Shown piece by piece: positions 1 to 6,361 of a stretch of 7,981 bases of DNA (position 1 is its first letter; each line of letters opens with the position of its first letter). The stretch comes from Burkholderiales bacterium (GTDB lineage Bacteria; Pseudomonadota; Gammaproteobacteria; Burkholderiales; Burkholderiaceae_D): contig JAGWUK010000116.1 of the NCBI GenBank assembly GCA_028868455.1, positions 1-7,981 of the forward strand. The letters run 5' to 3'. The notes under the pieces were generated by a model. The model saw nothing but the letters and a program-made list of their open reading frames with translations. It had not been told where the DNA came from and made no database searches. The position numbers were made by a program, and so were the translations under genes.

Positions 1-2185
1 AAGGTACGTCCAGAGCCCATTCACTAGACAGCACAGCCTCCAGCGCCGGAATGTCCCATTGCTCTTCGACCGACTCAGCTGGCACATATGTGCGAACCAC
101 GTCCTGGAACATGCCATGACGCAGAGACGCGATCAGATCCGACATATCATGCGCTTCCAGCAACTCGTTACGTTGCTGGTAAATCACTTTGCGCTGATCA
201 TTGGCGACGTCATCATATTCCAGCAATTGCTTACGAATATCGAAATTGCGCGCTTCGACTTTACGTTGTGCCGATTCAATCGAGCGTGACACGATGCCTG
301 CTTCGATCGGTTCGCCTTCCGGCATTTTCAGTCTGTCCATGATCGCGCGCACGCGGTCACCAGCGAAAATGCGCAGTAACTGATCATCCAGCGACAGATA
401 AAAACGGGAAGAACCCGGATCACCCTGACGACCAGAACGACCACGCAACTGATTGTCGACGCGGCGTGATTCATGCCGCTCGGTACCGATGATATGCAAA
501 CCGCCAGCATTGACCACATGCTCGTTCAGCGATTTCCATTCGTCGCGCAATTGTTGCGACTGCGCCTGTTTATCGGCATCCGTCAAATCGGCATTGGCTT
601 CGATCAGTTGCACCTGTTTGGCGACATTGCCACCCAACACGATATCTGTACCGCGCCCCGCCATATTGGTTGCGATCGTAATGGCTTTCGGACGTCCGGC
701 CTGCGCGATGATTTCTGCTTCGCGCGCATGCTGTTTGGCGTTCAGCACATTGTGCGGCAACTTGGCTTTCTCCAAAATGCCGGACAATAATTCAGAATTT
801 TCAATCGACGTCGTACCTACCAGTACCGGCTGGCCGCGCTCGTAGCAATCCTGAATATCCTTGAGCATGGCGCCGTATTTTTCTTCGGCGGTTTTGTAAA
901 CCTGATCCTGGCGATCTTTACGCTGCGATGGACGGTTTGGCGGAATGACCACGGTTTCCAGGTTATAAATTTCCTGGAATTCATAGGCTTCGGTATCGGC
1001 CGTACCGGTCATGCCGGACAACTTGGCATACATGCGGAAGTAATTCTGGAACGTAATCGATGCCAGCGTCTGGTTTTCGTTCTGAATACGCACGCCTTCT
1101 TTTGCCTCGACAGCCTGATGCAAGCCATCGGACCAGCGACGCCCGGTCATCATGCGACCGGTAAATTCGTCGACGATGACGATTTCATCATTCAGCACAA
1201 CATAATGCTGATCTTTGAAATACAAGGCATGGGCGCGCAAGGCTGCATACAGGTGATGGATCAGGCTGATATGCGCTGCGTCGTACAGAGAGGCGCCTTC
1301 CGGCAGCAAACCCATTTGCGTCAGGATTTTTTCCGCTTTGTCGTGCCCCGCTTCGGTCAGAAGAACCTGATGCGCTTTTTCGTCCTTGGTGTAATCGCCA
1401 GGTACCTCGATGTGTCCTTTGCCATCGGGCGTTTCTTCACCGATCTGCAAGGTCAGCAGTTTTGGCACTTCATTAATCTTGTAATACAGCTCAGTATGAT
1501 TTTCTGCCTGACCGGAAATAATCAAAGGCGTCCGCGCTTCATCGATCAGAATCGAGTCAACTTCATCGACGACGGCGAAATTCAGTCCTCGCTGCACGCG
1601 TTCGCTTGCTTCGTACACCATGTTGTCGCGCAGATAATCGAATCCGTATTCGTTATTGGTGCCATACGTGATATCGGATGCATACGCAGCCTGCTTGGCA
1701 TCGTGATCCAGTTGCGACAGATTGATGCCGGTACTCAGCCCCAGCCAGCGATATAACTGCCCCATCCATTCTGCATCGCGCTGTGCCAGGTAATCATTCA
1801 CCGTGACGACATGCACGCCTTTTCCAGACAGGGCGTTCAGATAAATAGGCAGGGTTGCCATCAGGGTTTTACCTTCCCCGGTACCCATCTCGGCGATTTT
1901 GCCATAATGCAAAACCATACCGCCTATCATCTGTACATCAAAGTGGCGCATTTTCAGGACGCGCCGGCTGGCTTCGCGGCAAACGGCAAAAGCTTCAACA
2001 AGAATGCTGTCGAGCGTCTCTCCATTCGCAATGCGGGCCTTGAATTCAGCGGTCTTGGCTTGCAACGCTTCGTCCGCCAAAGCTTCCAGCTTGGGTTCCA
2101 ATGCGTTGATCTCACGCACCGTCTTTTGGTATTGCTTCAAAAGCCGCTGATTACGGCTGCCGAATATCTTGGTCAGGAATGACAT
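1..2185 (-). CDS. secA: Preprotein translocase ATPase SecA (3' end outside window)
   Basis: SecA is the cytoplasmic and membrane-peripheral ATPase that pushes unfolded preproteins through SecYEG. From the ATG at 2183-2185 I read 728 codons without a break; the frame leaves the window at base 1. The N-terminus [19 protein letters not shown] is typical of the family. Walker A is MGTGEGKT at residues 100-107; E. coli has Arg where the second residue here is Gly. The DEVD Walker B box is at 207-210. The helicase motif MAGRGTD is at 508-514, followed by GTERHESRR and the RGRSGRQGD arginine-finger region. The preprotein cross-linking domain should lie near 220-375. The visible part ends in the helical wing region, so roughly 190 residues, including any zinc-binding tail, are missing. 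The start has no recognisable Shine-Dalgarno. The gene follows the M23 gene on the same strand after 167 bases. Identity is certain. Confidence 0.98.
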   Translation of the reverse strand, partial: MSFLTKIFGSRNQRLLKQYQKTVREINALEPKLEALADEALQAKTAEFKARIANGETLDSILVEAFAVCREASRRVLKMRHFDVQMIGGMVLHYGKIAEMGTGEGKTLMATLPIYLNALSGKGVHVVTVNDYLAQRDAEWMGQLYRWLGLSTGINLSQLDHDAKQAAYASDITYGTNNEYGFDYLRDNMVYEASERVQRGLNFAVVDEVDSILIDEARTPLIISGQAENHTELYYKINEVPKLLTLQIGEETPDGKGHIEVPGDYTKDEKAHQVLLTEAGHDKAEKILTQMGLLPEGASLYDAAHISLIHHLYAALRAHALYFKDQHYVVLNDEIVIVDEFTGRMMTGRRWSDGLHQAVEAKEGVRIQNENQTLASITFQNYFRMYAKLSGMTGTADTEAYEFQEIYNLETVVIPPNRPSQRKDRQDQVYKTAEEKYGAMLKDIQDCYERGQPVLVGTTSIENSELLSGILEKAKLPHNVLNAKQHAREAEIIAQAGRPKAITIATNMAGRGTDIVLGGNVAKQVQLIEANADLTDADKQAQSQQLRDEWKSLNEHVVNAGGLHIIGTERHESRRVDNQLRGRSGRQGDPGSSRFYLSLDDQLLRIFAGDRVRAIMDRLKMPEGEPIEAGIVSRSIESAQRKVEARNFDIRKQLLEYDDVANDQRKVIYQQRNELLEAHDMSDLIASLRHGMFQDVVRTYVPAESVEEQWDIPALEAVLSSEWALDVP

Positions 2186-2229
2186 GCTATGAACGGAAAG
2201 TTAAATTCTTAAAAGAGCCGCTGCAATAC

Positions 2230-2271
2230 TTAATGACACAGCAACAACAAGCTAACTGGCGATTTTACCAT
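2230..2271 (-). other. Short leader ORF upstream of secA (13 codons)
   Basis: An ATG at 2269-2271 opens a frame reading MVKSPVSLLLLCH with a TAA at 2230-2232, 44 bases before the secA start. It has one Lys followed by a run of Leu. Its ribosome site is weak; only GGTG lies nearby. It overlaps the candidate secA -10, so it would be translated only from transcripts that start further upstream. It is too short to reach the ribosome exit and sense export as SecM does. It may be chance. Confidence 0.12.
2262..2270 (-). promoter_or_regulatory. Possible secA promoter, extended -10 element
   Basis: On the minus strand this reads TGGTAAAAT, a TGn extended -10 followed by a five-of-six match to TATAAT. 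A start site would fall near 2255 and give a leader of about 70 bases before secA. No good -35 hexamer lies 16-18 bases upstream, which extended -10 promoters can tolerate. This is inference from motif shape only. secA could instead be read through from the M23 gene. Confidence 0.25.
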
Positions 2272-2309
2272 GCGACACCAGCTTGACCAGTAAACACTGG
2301 GGAAATGGC

Positions 2310-2349
2310 AAATACAAAAGCTGAGTTGGAGGCTAAAAGCCGAAACTCA
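2310..2349 (-). terminator. Hairpin with weak U tract after the M23 gene
   Basis: Six-base arms TGAGTT (2322-2327) and AACTCA (2344-2349) enclose a three-base inner stem, GGC (2331-2333) with GCC (2339-2341), separated by a small internal loop. On the minus strand the hairpin starts four bases after the M23 stop codon and is followed by GCTTTTGTATTT. It could be a leaky intrinsic terminator or attenuator between the M23 gene and secA. The broken stem and interrupted U tract keep confidence low. Confidence 0.35.
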
Positions 2350-2352
2350 AGT

Positions 2353-3303
2353 CTATTTTTGCCTTAATGCAGCTAACGCCGCCTGGTTGGCGCCTGCCGA
2401 TAAAAATTTGTGCGGGTCCTGCGCGATACCTTTAACCCGGACTTCAAAATGCAAATGTGAGCCGGTCGAGCGCCCGGTCGAGCCGATATCTGCCACATGC
2501 TGACCGCGCCGGACGATATCTCCGAGCTTGACGTAAATTTTTGACGTGTGGGCATAACGCGTAATAATGTCGCCACCGTGATCGATTTCCAGCATGTTGC
2601 CGAATTCAGGATGATACTCGGCGGCAATGACGACGCCACCGGCTGCGGCGACGATCGGTGTGCCAGTCGGCGCAGCAAAATCGATGCCTTCATGGAATGC
2701 ACTATGTCCGGTAAAGGGATCAAGCCGCCAGCCGAATCCTGAAGCATTGTAGGCGACGTTCACGGGTTGTATTGTCGGCAGCAGTTTCGACTGCACTTTA
2801 AAACCCATGAGCTTGGTTTCCACCACGTTCATATAGTCTGAACGATTTTCGACGTCCTTCTCCATGGCGTCGAGTGCCGCCTGGAATTCTGACATATTCA
2901 GTTCTTTGGAGGGGACGGATGAAATTTCCGGCCCGCCGCGCCCTGGCAATTCTTTGAAATTAAATTCCTCCGGCTTAACACCGGCCAGACCTTGCACGCG
3001 CTCGCCCAAGGCATCGAGTCGCATCAATTGCGCCTGCATTTCACCCAGCTTGGTCGCCATGGCCGCCAGATTTTCTTTGACATAGCGGTCTTTCGCCGTC
3101 GGATTGTTCAGCCCAGTCACGGGCAATAATGTACGTAAAATTGGAACATTGTCATTCGCCAGGCGCAGGCTGAGTTGCGCAATCAGCACGCCAAACAAGG
3201 TCGTAATGAGAAGAAACATCAGCAGGGAAATCAAAACATGGCGGGATGACAGAGTGACGGATTTCGCCTGAGTAAAGCGCGAATGCATCAATATAATTTG
3301 CAT
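2353..3303 (-). CDS. Membrane-anchored M23 (LytM-type) metallopeptidase
   Basis: This is a probable zinc peptidoglycan endopeptidase or division-associated LytM factor. The 316-residue product has a short basic cytoplasmic end, one hydrophobic segment at about 23-42 with no clear signal-peptidase site, a Lys/Glu/Leu-rich probable coiled coil near 72-105, a second helical stretch near 135-170, and a C-terminal M23 domain from about 188 to 300. Metal-binding and catalytic residues are all present: H204 and D208 in HEGID, H252 in RYAH, and H283 and H285 in HLHFEVR. It is therefore likely active rather than a degenerate activator. I chose the ATG at 3301-3303, which has AGGAG at 3311-3315 with a seven-base spacer, over the TTG just upstream. 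It is divergent from the dciA-like gene and precedes secA on the same strand. The exact substrate bond cannot be read from sequence. Confidence 0.93.
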   Translation of the reverse strand: MQIILMHSRFTQAKSVTLSSRHVLISLLMFLLITTLFGVLIAQLSLRLANDNVPILRTLLPVTGLNNPTAKDRYVKENLAAMATKLGEMQAQLMRLDALGERVQGLAGVKPEEFNFKELPGRGGPEISSVPSKELNMSEFQAALDAMEKDVENRSDYMNVVETKLMGFKVQSKLLPTIQPVNVAYNASGFGWRLDPFTGHSAFHEGIDFAAPTGTPIVAAAGGVVIAAEYHPEFGNMLEIDHGGDIITRYAHTSKIYVKLGDIVRRGQHVADIGSTGRSTGSHLHFEVRVKGIAQDPHKFLSAGANQAALAALRQK

Positions 3304-3373
3304 CAATCCGCTCCTGTGACGACAAAGAACTGGATTACTGTCCGGTCAAACTGTTTGTGGTAAGGTGTCGCGC
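3304..3373. promoter_or_regulatory. Divergent promoter region, M23 gene / dciA
   Basis: These 70 bases separate two divergent start codons, so they must hold the start signals of one or both genes. Visible signals are AGGAG at 3311-3315 (minus) for the M23 gene, AAGG at 3362-3365 (plus) eight bases before the dciA ATG, and TTGACC on the minus strand (3344-3349), which resembles a -35. No convincing -10 pairs with it. Promoters may also lie inside the flanking genes. Confidence 0.35.
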
Positions 3374-3877
3374 ATGTCAACATCGTCACATCCTCCATAT
3401 CGAATCAACATCAAACGCGGTCGCCAGGTGCCTGGTGCCAGCGGAGCGGCCGATTTTTTGCGCAGCAATGACAAAATTTCGCCATTACTACCCATGGTTC
3501 AACGTCTGGTTTCGCTGCAAAAAGATTGCCTGGCGATTCTGCCGCCTATGTTTGCGGCTTGTGAAATCATGCAACTGGCAGAAGGCCAGTTAATCCTGGC
3601 GGCACCAAATGCCGCTGTGGCAACCAAACTGAAACAACAGTGTCCGAAATTGCAAGTCAGTTTACAGGAACGGGGATGGCAGATTAACGCAATACGTATC
3701 AAAGTACAAGTCAGACGCGTCGTGGAGAAAGCTGCACCGGCCAAGCAAATCGCCTTGCCGGACAAGGCTTTGCAGGCGTTTGATACGTTGGAAAACACCT
3801 TGGAGGACACGCCGCAAAACGCCGATTTACGCGCGGCACTGGCGCGCCTTTTGCGGCATCACGGGCAGCGCGGCTGA
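3374..3877 (+). CDS. dciA: DUF721 / DciA-family protein, probable replicative helicase loader
   Basis: DciA proteins are the ancestral partners of the replicative helicase DnaB in bacteria that lack the phage-derived DnaC or DnaI. The 167-residue product has a polar basic N-terminus with a KRGRQ stretch near 14-18. A DUF721-like core spans about 25-112: a helix around 39-56 (LPMVQRLVSLQKDCLAILPP), the strand EGQLILAAPN near 70-79, a helix AAVATKLKQQCPKLQVSL near 80-97, and strand NAIRIKVQV near 105-113. A linker and an Arg-rich helix follow. The ATG at 3374 is chosen for its AAGG with an eight-base spacer; an in-frame GTG at 3365 has none. The assignment rests on overall pattern and on context: a DUF721 gene lies between lpxC and secA in Pseudomonas too. 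It is convergent with lpxC. Confidence 0.8.
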   Translation: MSTSSHPPYRINIKRGRQVPGASGAADFLRSNDKISPLLPMVQRLVSLQKDCLAILPPMFAACEIMQLAEGQLILAAPNAAVATKLKQQCPKLQVSLQERGWQINAIRIKVQVRRVVEKAAPAKQIALPDKALQAFDTLENTLEDTPQNADLRAALARLLRHHGQRG

Positions 3878-3917
3878 TCACCAACGCAGAGATACTCCAG
3901 ACCAGTATATTTACAGG

Positions 3918-3956
3918 TCGCTTTAATTACGTGCGCTTCAGAAGCATTTTAAGCGA
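3918..3956. repeat. Imperfect inverted repeat in the dciA-lpxC convergent gap
   Basis: TCGCTT (3918-3923) and AAGCGA (3951-3956) form six-base arms around a small inner palindrome, GCTTCAGAAGC (3935-3945). It sits where a bidirectional terminator would be expected between two convergent stop codons. The arms are broken by mismatches and no clean U tract follows, so terminator function is only a guess. Nothing else is visible in this 94-base gap. Confidence 0.22.
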
Positions 3957-3971
3957 TACTCCCCTACACGA

Positions 3972-4907
3972 CTAAATCAGCACCCATTCCCTGTCGCACT
4001 GTTCGACATAGGTTGGTGGCGCCGTTTTGACGTCGTCGAAACTGACGATTTCGTAGGTATCCGGTTGCGCAAGCAGGGCGCGCAGCAATTGATTATTCAG
4101 CCCGTGTCCCGATTTGTGTGCCGTGTAACTGGCCAGCAAAGGATGGCCGATCAGATAGAGATCGCCAATCGCATCGAGAATTTTATGCCGCACGAATTCA
4201 TCGTCAAAGCGCAGACCGTCGGCGTTCAAAATGCGGTACTCGTCCATCACGATCGCATTTTCCATCGACCCGCCGCGCGCCAGTCCTATGCCGCGCAACA
4301 TTTCCACATCCTGCATAAAGCCAAATGTGCGCGCACGCGCAACATCTTTGACAAACGACACTTTGGCGAAATCGACTTCCGCAGTCTGCACCGTGCCATC
4401 GACGGCAGGGTGATTGAATTCGATGAAAAAATGTAATTTGAAACCGTTGAAAGGTTCCAGGCGCGCCCATTTTTCGGAATTACCGGAACCTTCACGGATC
4501 TCGACCGGTTTCAAAACGCGTATAAATTTTTTGGCTGCATTTTGCTCCAGCATTCCTGCTTGCTGCAGCAGGTAGACAAAGGACGAAGCGGAGCCATCCA
4601 TAATTGGAATTTCTTCCGCGCTGACATCAATGTATAAATTATCGATGCCAAGTCCGGCGCAGGCGGACAGTAAATGCTCGACCGTTGATACGCGCTCACC
4701 ATCCCTGGCCAGCGTTGACGCCATTCGTGTATCGCCAACATTTAAGGCCTGCGCAGGAAAAACGACGGGAGGAACCAGATCAGTGCGCGTGAACACGATA
4801 CCGGTATCGACGGGGGCGGGACGCAGTACCAGATCAACCTTGGTACCGGAGTGCAATCCGACGCCAATTGTTTTGACCTGCTGCCTGATAGTTCTTTGTT
4901 TTAACAT
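3972..4907 (-). CDS. lpxC: UDP-3-O-acyl-N-acetylglucosamine deacetylase LpxC
   Basis: LpxC is the cytosolic zinc enzyme that removes the acetyl group from UDP-3-O-acyl-GlcNAc, the committed step of lipid A synthesis. The 311-residue product is close to the usual length of about 305. The N-terminus [20 protein letters not shown] matches the family. E77 and H78 lie in [10 protein letters not shown]194 lies in ARARTFGF, and GGSMENAIV follows. H241 and D245 lie in HKILDAIGD, and the catalytic H268 lies in SGHGLNN. H78, H241 and D245 are the predicted zinc ligands. The C-terminus ends CDREWVLI and lacks the AVLA-type tail that marks E. coli LpxC for FtsH. There is no Shine-Dalgarno, and a TATAAT box sits six bases upstream of the ATG. 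It is divergent from the GNAT gene and convergent with dciA. Confidence 0.98.
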   Translation of the reverse strand: MLKQRTIRQQVKTIGVGLHSGTKVDLVLRPAPVDTGIVFTRTDLVPPVVFPAQALNVGDTRMASTLARDGERVSTVEHLLSACAGLGIDNLYIDVSAEEIPIMDGSASSFVYLLQQAGMLEQNAAKKFIRVLKPVEIREGSGNSEKWARLEPFNGFKLHFFIEFNHPAVDGTVQTAEVDFAKVSFVKDVARARTFGFMQDVEMLRGIGLARGGSMENAIVMDEYRILNADGLRFDDEFVRHKILDAIGDLYLIGHPLLASYTAHKSGHGLNNQLLRALLAQPDTYEIVSFDDVKTAPPTYVEQCDREWVLI

Positions 4908-4913
4908 CGCGCT

Positions 4914-4919
4914 ATTATA
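4914..4919 (-). promoter_or_regulatory. lpxC -10 box; predicted leaderless start
   Basis: The minus strand reads TATAAT, then AGCGCG, then the lpxC ATG. With normal -10 to start-site spacing, transcription would begin at or within a base or two of the initiation codon. That fits the absence of a Shine-Dalgarno. The -35 is poor: TTACAT at a 19-base spacer, or ACATCG at 17. On the plus strand the same AT-rich patch offers TTCTTT, a 17-base gap and TTATAT (4915-4920), a possible promoter for the GNAT gene. Confidence 0.5.
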
Positions 4920-4954
4920 TCGGCTCGCCCCAAAACCGATGTAACCCTCTGTAA

Positions 4955-5464
4955 ATGACCCAACTCATGCGTGATAAAAATCCAACAAACACATGCCAAA
5001 TCCGTCCTGCGAACGAGAAAGACCTGGATCAGATTTGCGCTCTTGGCAAACAAATCAACGATCAGCATCTTCAGCATGTTCCCGGAATTTTTACGCCGAA
5101 CATTGATGCCAGCGAAGTACGTGCATTCTGGAAAAATGCATTAGAAATCGACAATGGAACGATATTTGTGGCTTGTATCGGCGAACAGATTGTCGGGTTC
5201 ATTTCGGTGAGCTGGATAGAACATCTGACGAATCCCTATCTGCAAAGAAAAAAAATCTGTCGTGTAGGTACGATCGTTGTTGCAGAAAACTGCTTTCAAC
5301 GCGGAATAGGAAAAGCGCTTATGGAAGCGGCAAGCGATTGGGGGCACGCACAGCGTGCCACCGAAATCCGTCTGGAAGTATTCGATTTCAATCGCAATGC
5401 AATCGGGTTCTATCAAAAGCTTGGTTTTGATGTGCAAACGCATTTCATGGGGAAACCGCTTTGA
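4955..5464 (+). CDS. GNAT-family N-acetyltransferase
   Basis: This is an acetyl-CoA-dependent acyl transferase of the GNAT fold; the acceptor is unknown. The 169-residue product starts its domain near residue 15 ([20 protein letters not shown]). The acceptor-facing strand [16 protein letters not shown] is at about 72-87. Motif A is strand RVGTIVVAE (103-111) followed by the CoA pyrophosphate loop QRGIGKA (115-121). Motif B includes [19 protein letters not shown] (140-158), with N146 and Y153 at the usual places. I use the ATG at 4955; an in-frame ATG at 4967 is possible and neither has a Shine-Dalgarno. A hand count of 4981-5460 gives 221 G+C of 480 (46%), lower than neighbouring core genes appear. 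It lies opposite to both neighbours, which suggests an insertion into the conserved order. Its role cannot be read from context. Confidence 0.92.
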   Translation: MTQLMRDKNPTNTCQIRPANEKDLDQICALGKQINDQHLQHVPGIFTPNIDASEVRAFWKNALEIDNGTIFVACIGEQIVGFISVSWIEHLTNPYLQRKKICRVGTIVVAENCFQRGIGKALMEAASDWGHAQRATEIRLEVFDFNRNAIGFYQKLGFDVQTHFMGKPL

Positions 5465-5569
5465 TCAACAGCACTTTCTTATCGTCTCTCACACTTCATC
5501 GCCGCCTTTCATCGCAGTAAAGTTGAGTGCGTTTTTTGCTCAGACGATCTTGCATCACCCTTTACAAAT

Positions 5570-5602
5570 AAAAAACGCGCACGATGAAAGTGTGCGTTTT
5601 TT
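5570..5602 (+). terminator. Bidirectional intrinsic terminator, GNAT / peroxiredoxin
   Basis: AAAAAACGCGCAC (5570-5582), loop gatgaaa, then GTGTGCGTTTTTT (5590-5602). The stem is 13 pairs with one G-U wobble on the plus strand, and one A-C mismatch on the minus strand. A-run and T-run flanks allow termination both ways: for the GNAT gene about 105 bases after its stop, and for the peroxiredoxin gene 18 bases after its stop. Confidence 0.88.
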
Positions 5603-5620
5603 AAAATCGGCCGAGAAATA

Positions 5621-6127
5621 TCAGTTCAATTGCGCCAGCAGCGTTTCTGCGTTGGACACTTCAAACTTACCACCCTCTTCCACATTGAGTTGCTTGACTA
5701 CGCCATCAACAACAAGCATGGAATAACGTTGAGACCGCGTGCCCATGCCGAACTTGCTAAAGTCCGCATCCAGACCCAGTGCTTTGCTGAAATCTGCGTT
5801 GCCGTCCGCCATCATGCGCACCACGCCGGTCGCTTTTTGATCGCGTCCCCATGCGCCCATGACAAATGCATCGTTTACGGAGATACACCAGATTTCATCA
5901 ACGCCTTTTGCTTTCAGATCGGCTGCATGAGCAACATAACCAGGAACGTGTTTGGCGGAGCATGTTGGCGTATAAGCGCCAGGCAAACCAAAAATTGCGA
6001 TGGTTTTTCCTTTGGTCAGGTCTTCCACTTTGAAAGTGTTTGGTCCGAGTGAACATCCTTCGGATTCCACCTCAATAAATTCTGCCAGACTGCCTGCAGG
6101 TAATGTATCGCCGATCTTGATAGTCAT
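5621..6127 (-). CDS. Peroxiredoxin, Prx5 subfamily
   Basis: This is a thiol peroxidase that reduces hydrogen peroxide and alkyl hydroperoxides, probably in the cytosol. The 168-residue product has no signal peptide. The active-site loop is GLPGAYTPTCSAKHVP, with peroxidatic Cys C56 and T53, and P49 in the Pxxx(T/S)xxC motif. The partner arginines lie in GTRSQRYSMLV (R131, R134). C25 and C81 are the only other cysteines, so whether it is one-Cys or uses an atypical resolving Cys is open. It lacks a fused glutaredoxin domain, so the reductant is unknown. The ATG at 6125-6127 has a strong AAGGGAG (6134-6140) with a six-base spacer. It lies downstream of the ftsZ terminator, so it probably has its own promoter; I see no clear one, and no evident OxyR-type site. 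Confidence 0.95.
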   Translation of the reverse strand: MTIKIGDTLPAGSLAEFIEVESEGCSLGPNTFKVEDLTKGKTIAIFGLPGAYTPTCSAKHVPGYVAHAADLKAKGVDEIWCISVNDAFVMGAWGRDQKATGVVRMMADGNADFSKALGLDADFSKFGMGTRSQRYSMLVVDGVVKQLNVEEGGKFEVSNAETLLAQLN

Positions 6128-6150
6128 GTTGTGCTCCCTTATGTGAATAG

Positions 6151-6291
6151 TCAGTAGGTCGCCTGGGCAAAGACCATCGGCACCTCATTGGCATTCCATT
6201 CTTCAATGAAGCAAACAGACCCTTCGTCGTCGCCCGGCAACTGGTCGCAAGTATGCCTGAGTCTGTCAATTTCTGCAGAGCGGCATCCGTT
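6151..6291 (-). pseudogene. Possible remnant of a small gene between ftsZ and peroxiredoxin gene
   Basis: This minus-strand frame is open for 46 codons between stops at 6292-6294 and 6151-6153. The last part reads LPGDDEGSVCFIEEW then NANEVPMVFAQATY, which looks like a protein C-terminus: acidic turn, alternating strand residues, EEW. There is no ATG, and the only TTG (6238-6240) has no ribosome site. A different frame just upstream reads FNFSETDAALQKLTDSGILAT, also protein-like, so a frameshifted or decayed gene is possible. I recognise no family. It also has to contain the peroxiredoxin promoter. The 234-base gap holds only this, the ftsZ terminator and the peroxiredoxin ribosome site. Confidence 0.2.
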
Positions 6292-6308
6292 TCAGAAAAA
6301 TTGAATTC

Positions 6309-6342
6309 AAAAAAAACCCGCATCGATGTTGATGCGGGTTTT
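6309..6342 (-). terminator. Intrinsic terminator of ftsZ
   Basis: On the minus strand, AAAACCCGCATC, loop AACATC, then GATGCGGGTTTT form a perfect 12-pair stem (6331-6342 with 6313-6324). The strand runs on into a total of eight T residues (complement of 6309-6316). It begins about 20 bases after the ftsZ stop codon. This is a textbook strong terminator, and it separates ftsZ from the peroxiredoxin gene. On the plus strand the T tract is only four long. Confidence 0.93.
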
Positions 6343-6361
6343 GCATGCAACACTAAAAAAA

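Noticed and set aside
1118..1756. 212-codon plus-strand open frame
   Set aside because: Entirely antisense to secA, which is unbroken and carries its motifs there. The composition is that of a reverse-strand shadow, with no domain or ribosome site.
3304..3306. TTG as an alternative start of the M23 gene
   Set aside because: The adjacent ATG (3301-3303) gives a better seven-base spacing from AGGAG and changes the protein by only one residue.
3340..3348. Nine-base GTCCGGTCA shared with the minus strand at 7651-7659 in the ftsZ promoter region
   Set aside because: Two copies of a nine-mer among about 700 bases of intergenic sequence is within chance, and the copies are in different positions relative to the promoters. 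No known operator matches.
5630..6052. 140-codon plus-strand open frame
   Set aside because: Antisense to the peroxiredoxin gene, whose active-site motif and ribosome site are clear.
6072..6353. 93-codon minus-strand open frame
   Set aside because: Its ATG lies just before the stem of the ftsZ terminator, its end overlaps the peroxiredoxin start in another frame, and it has no ribosome site. Part of it may be a piece of a decayed gene, reported separately.
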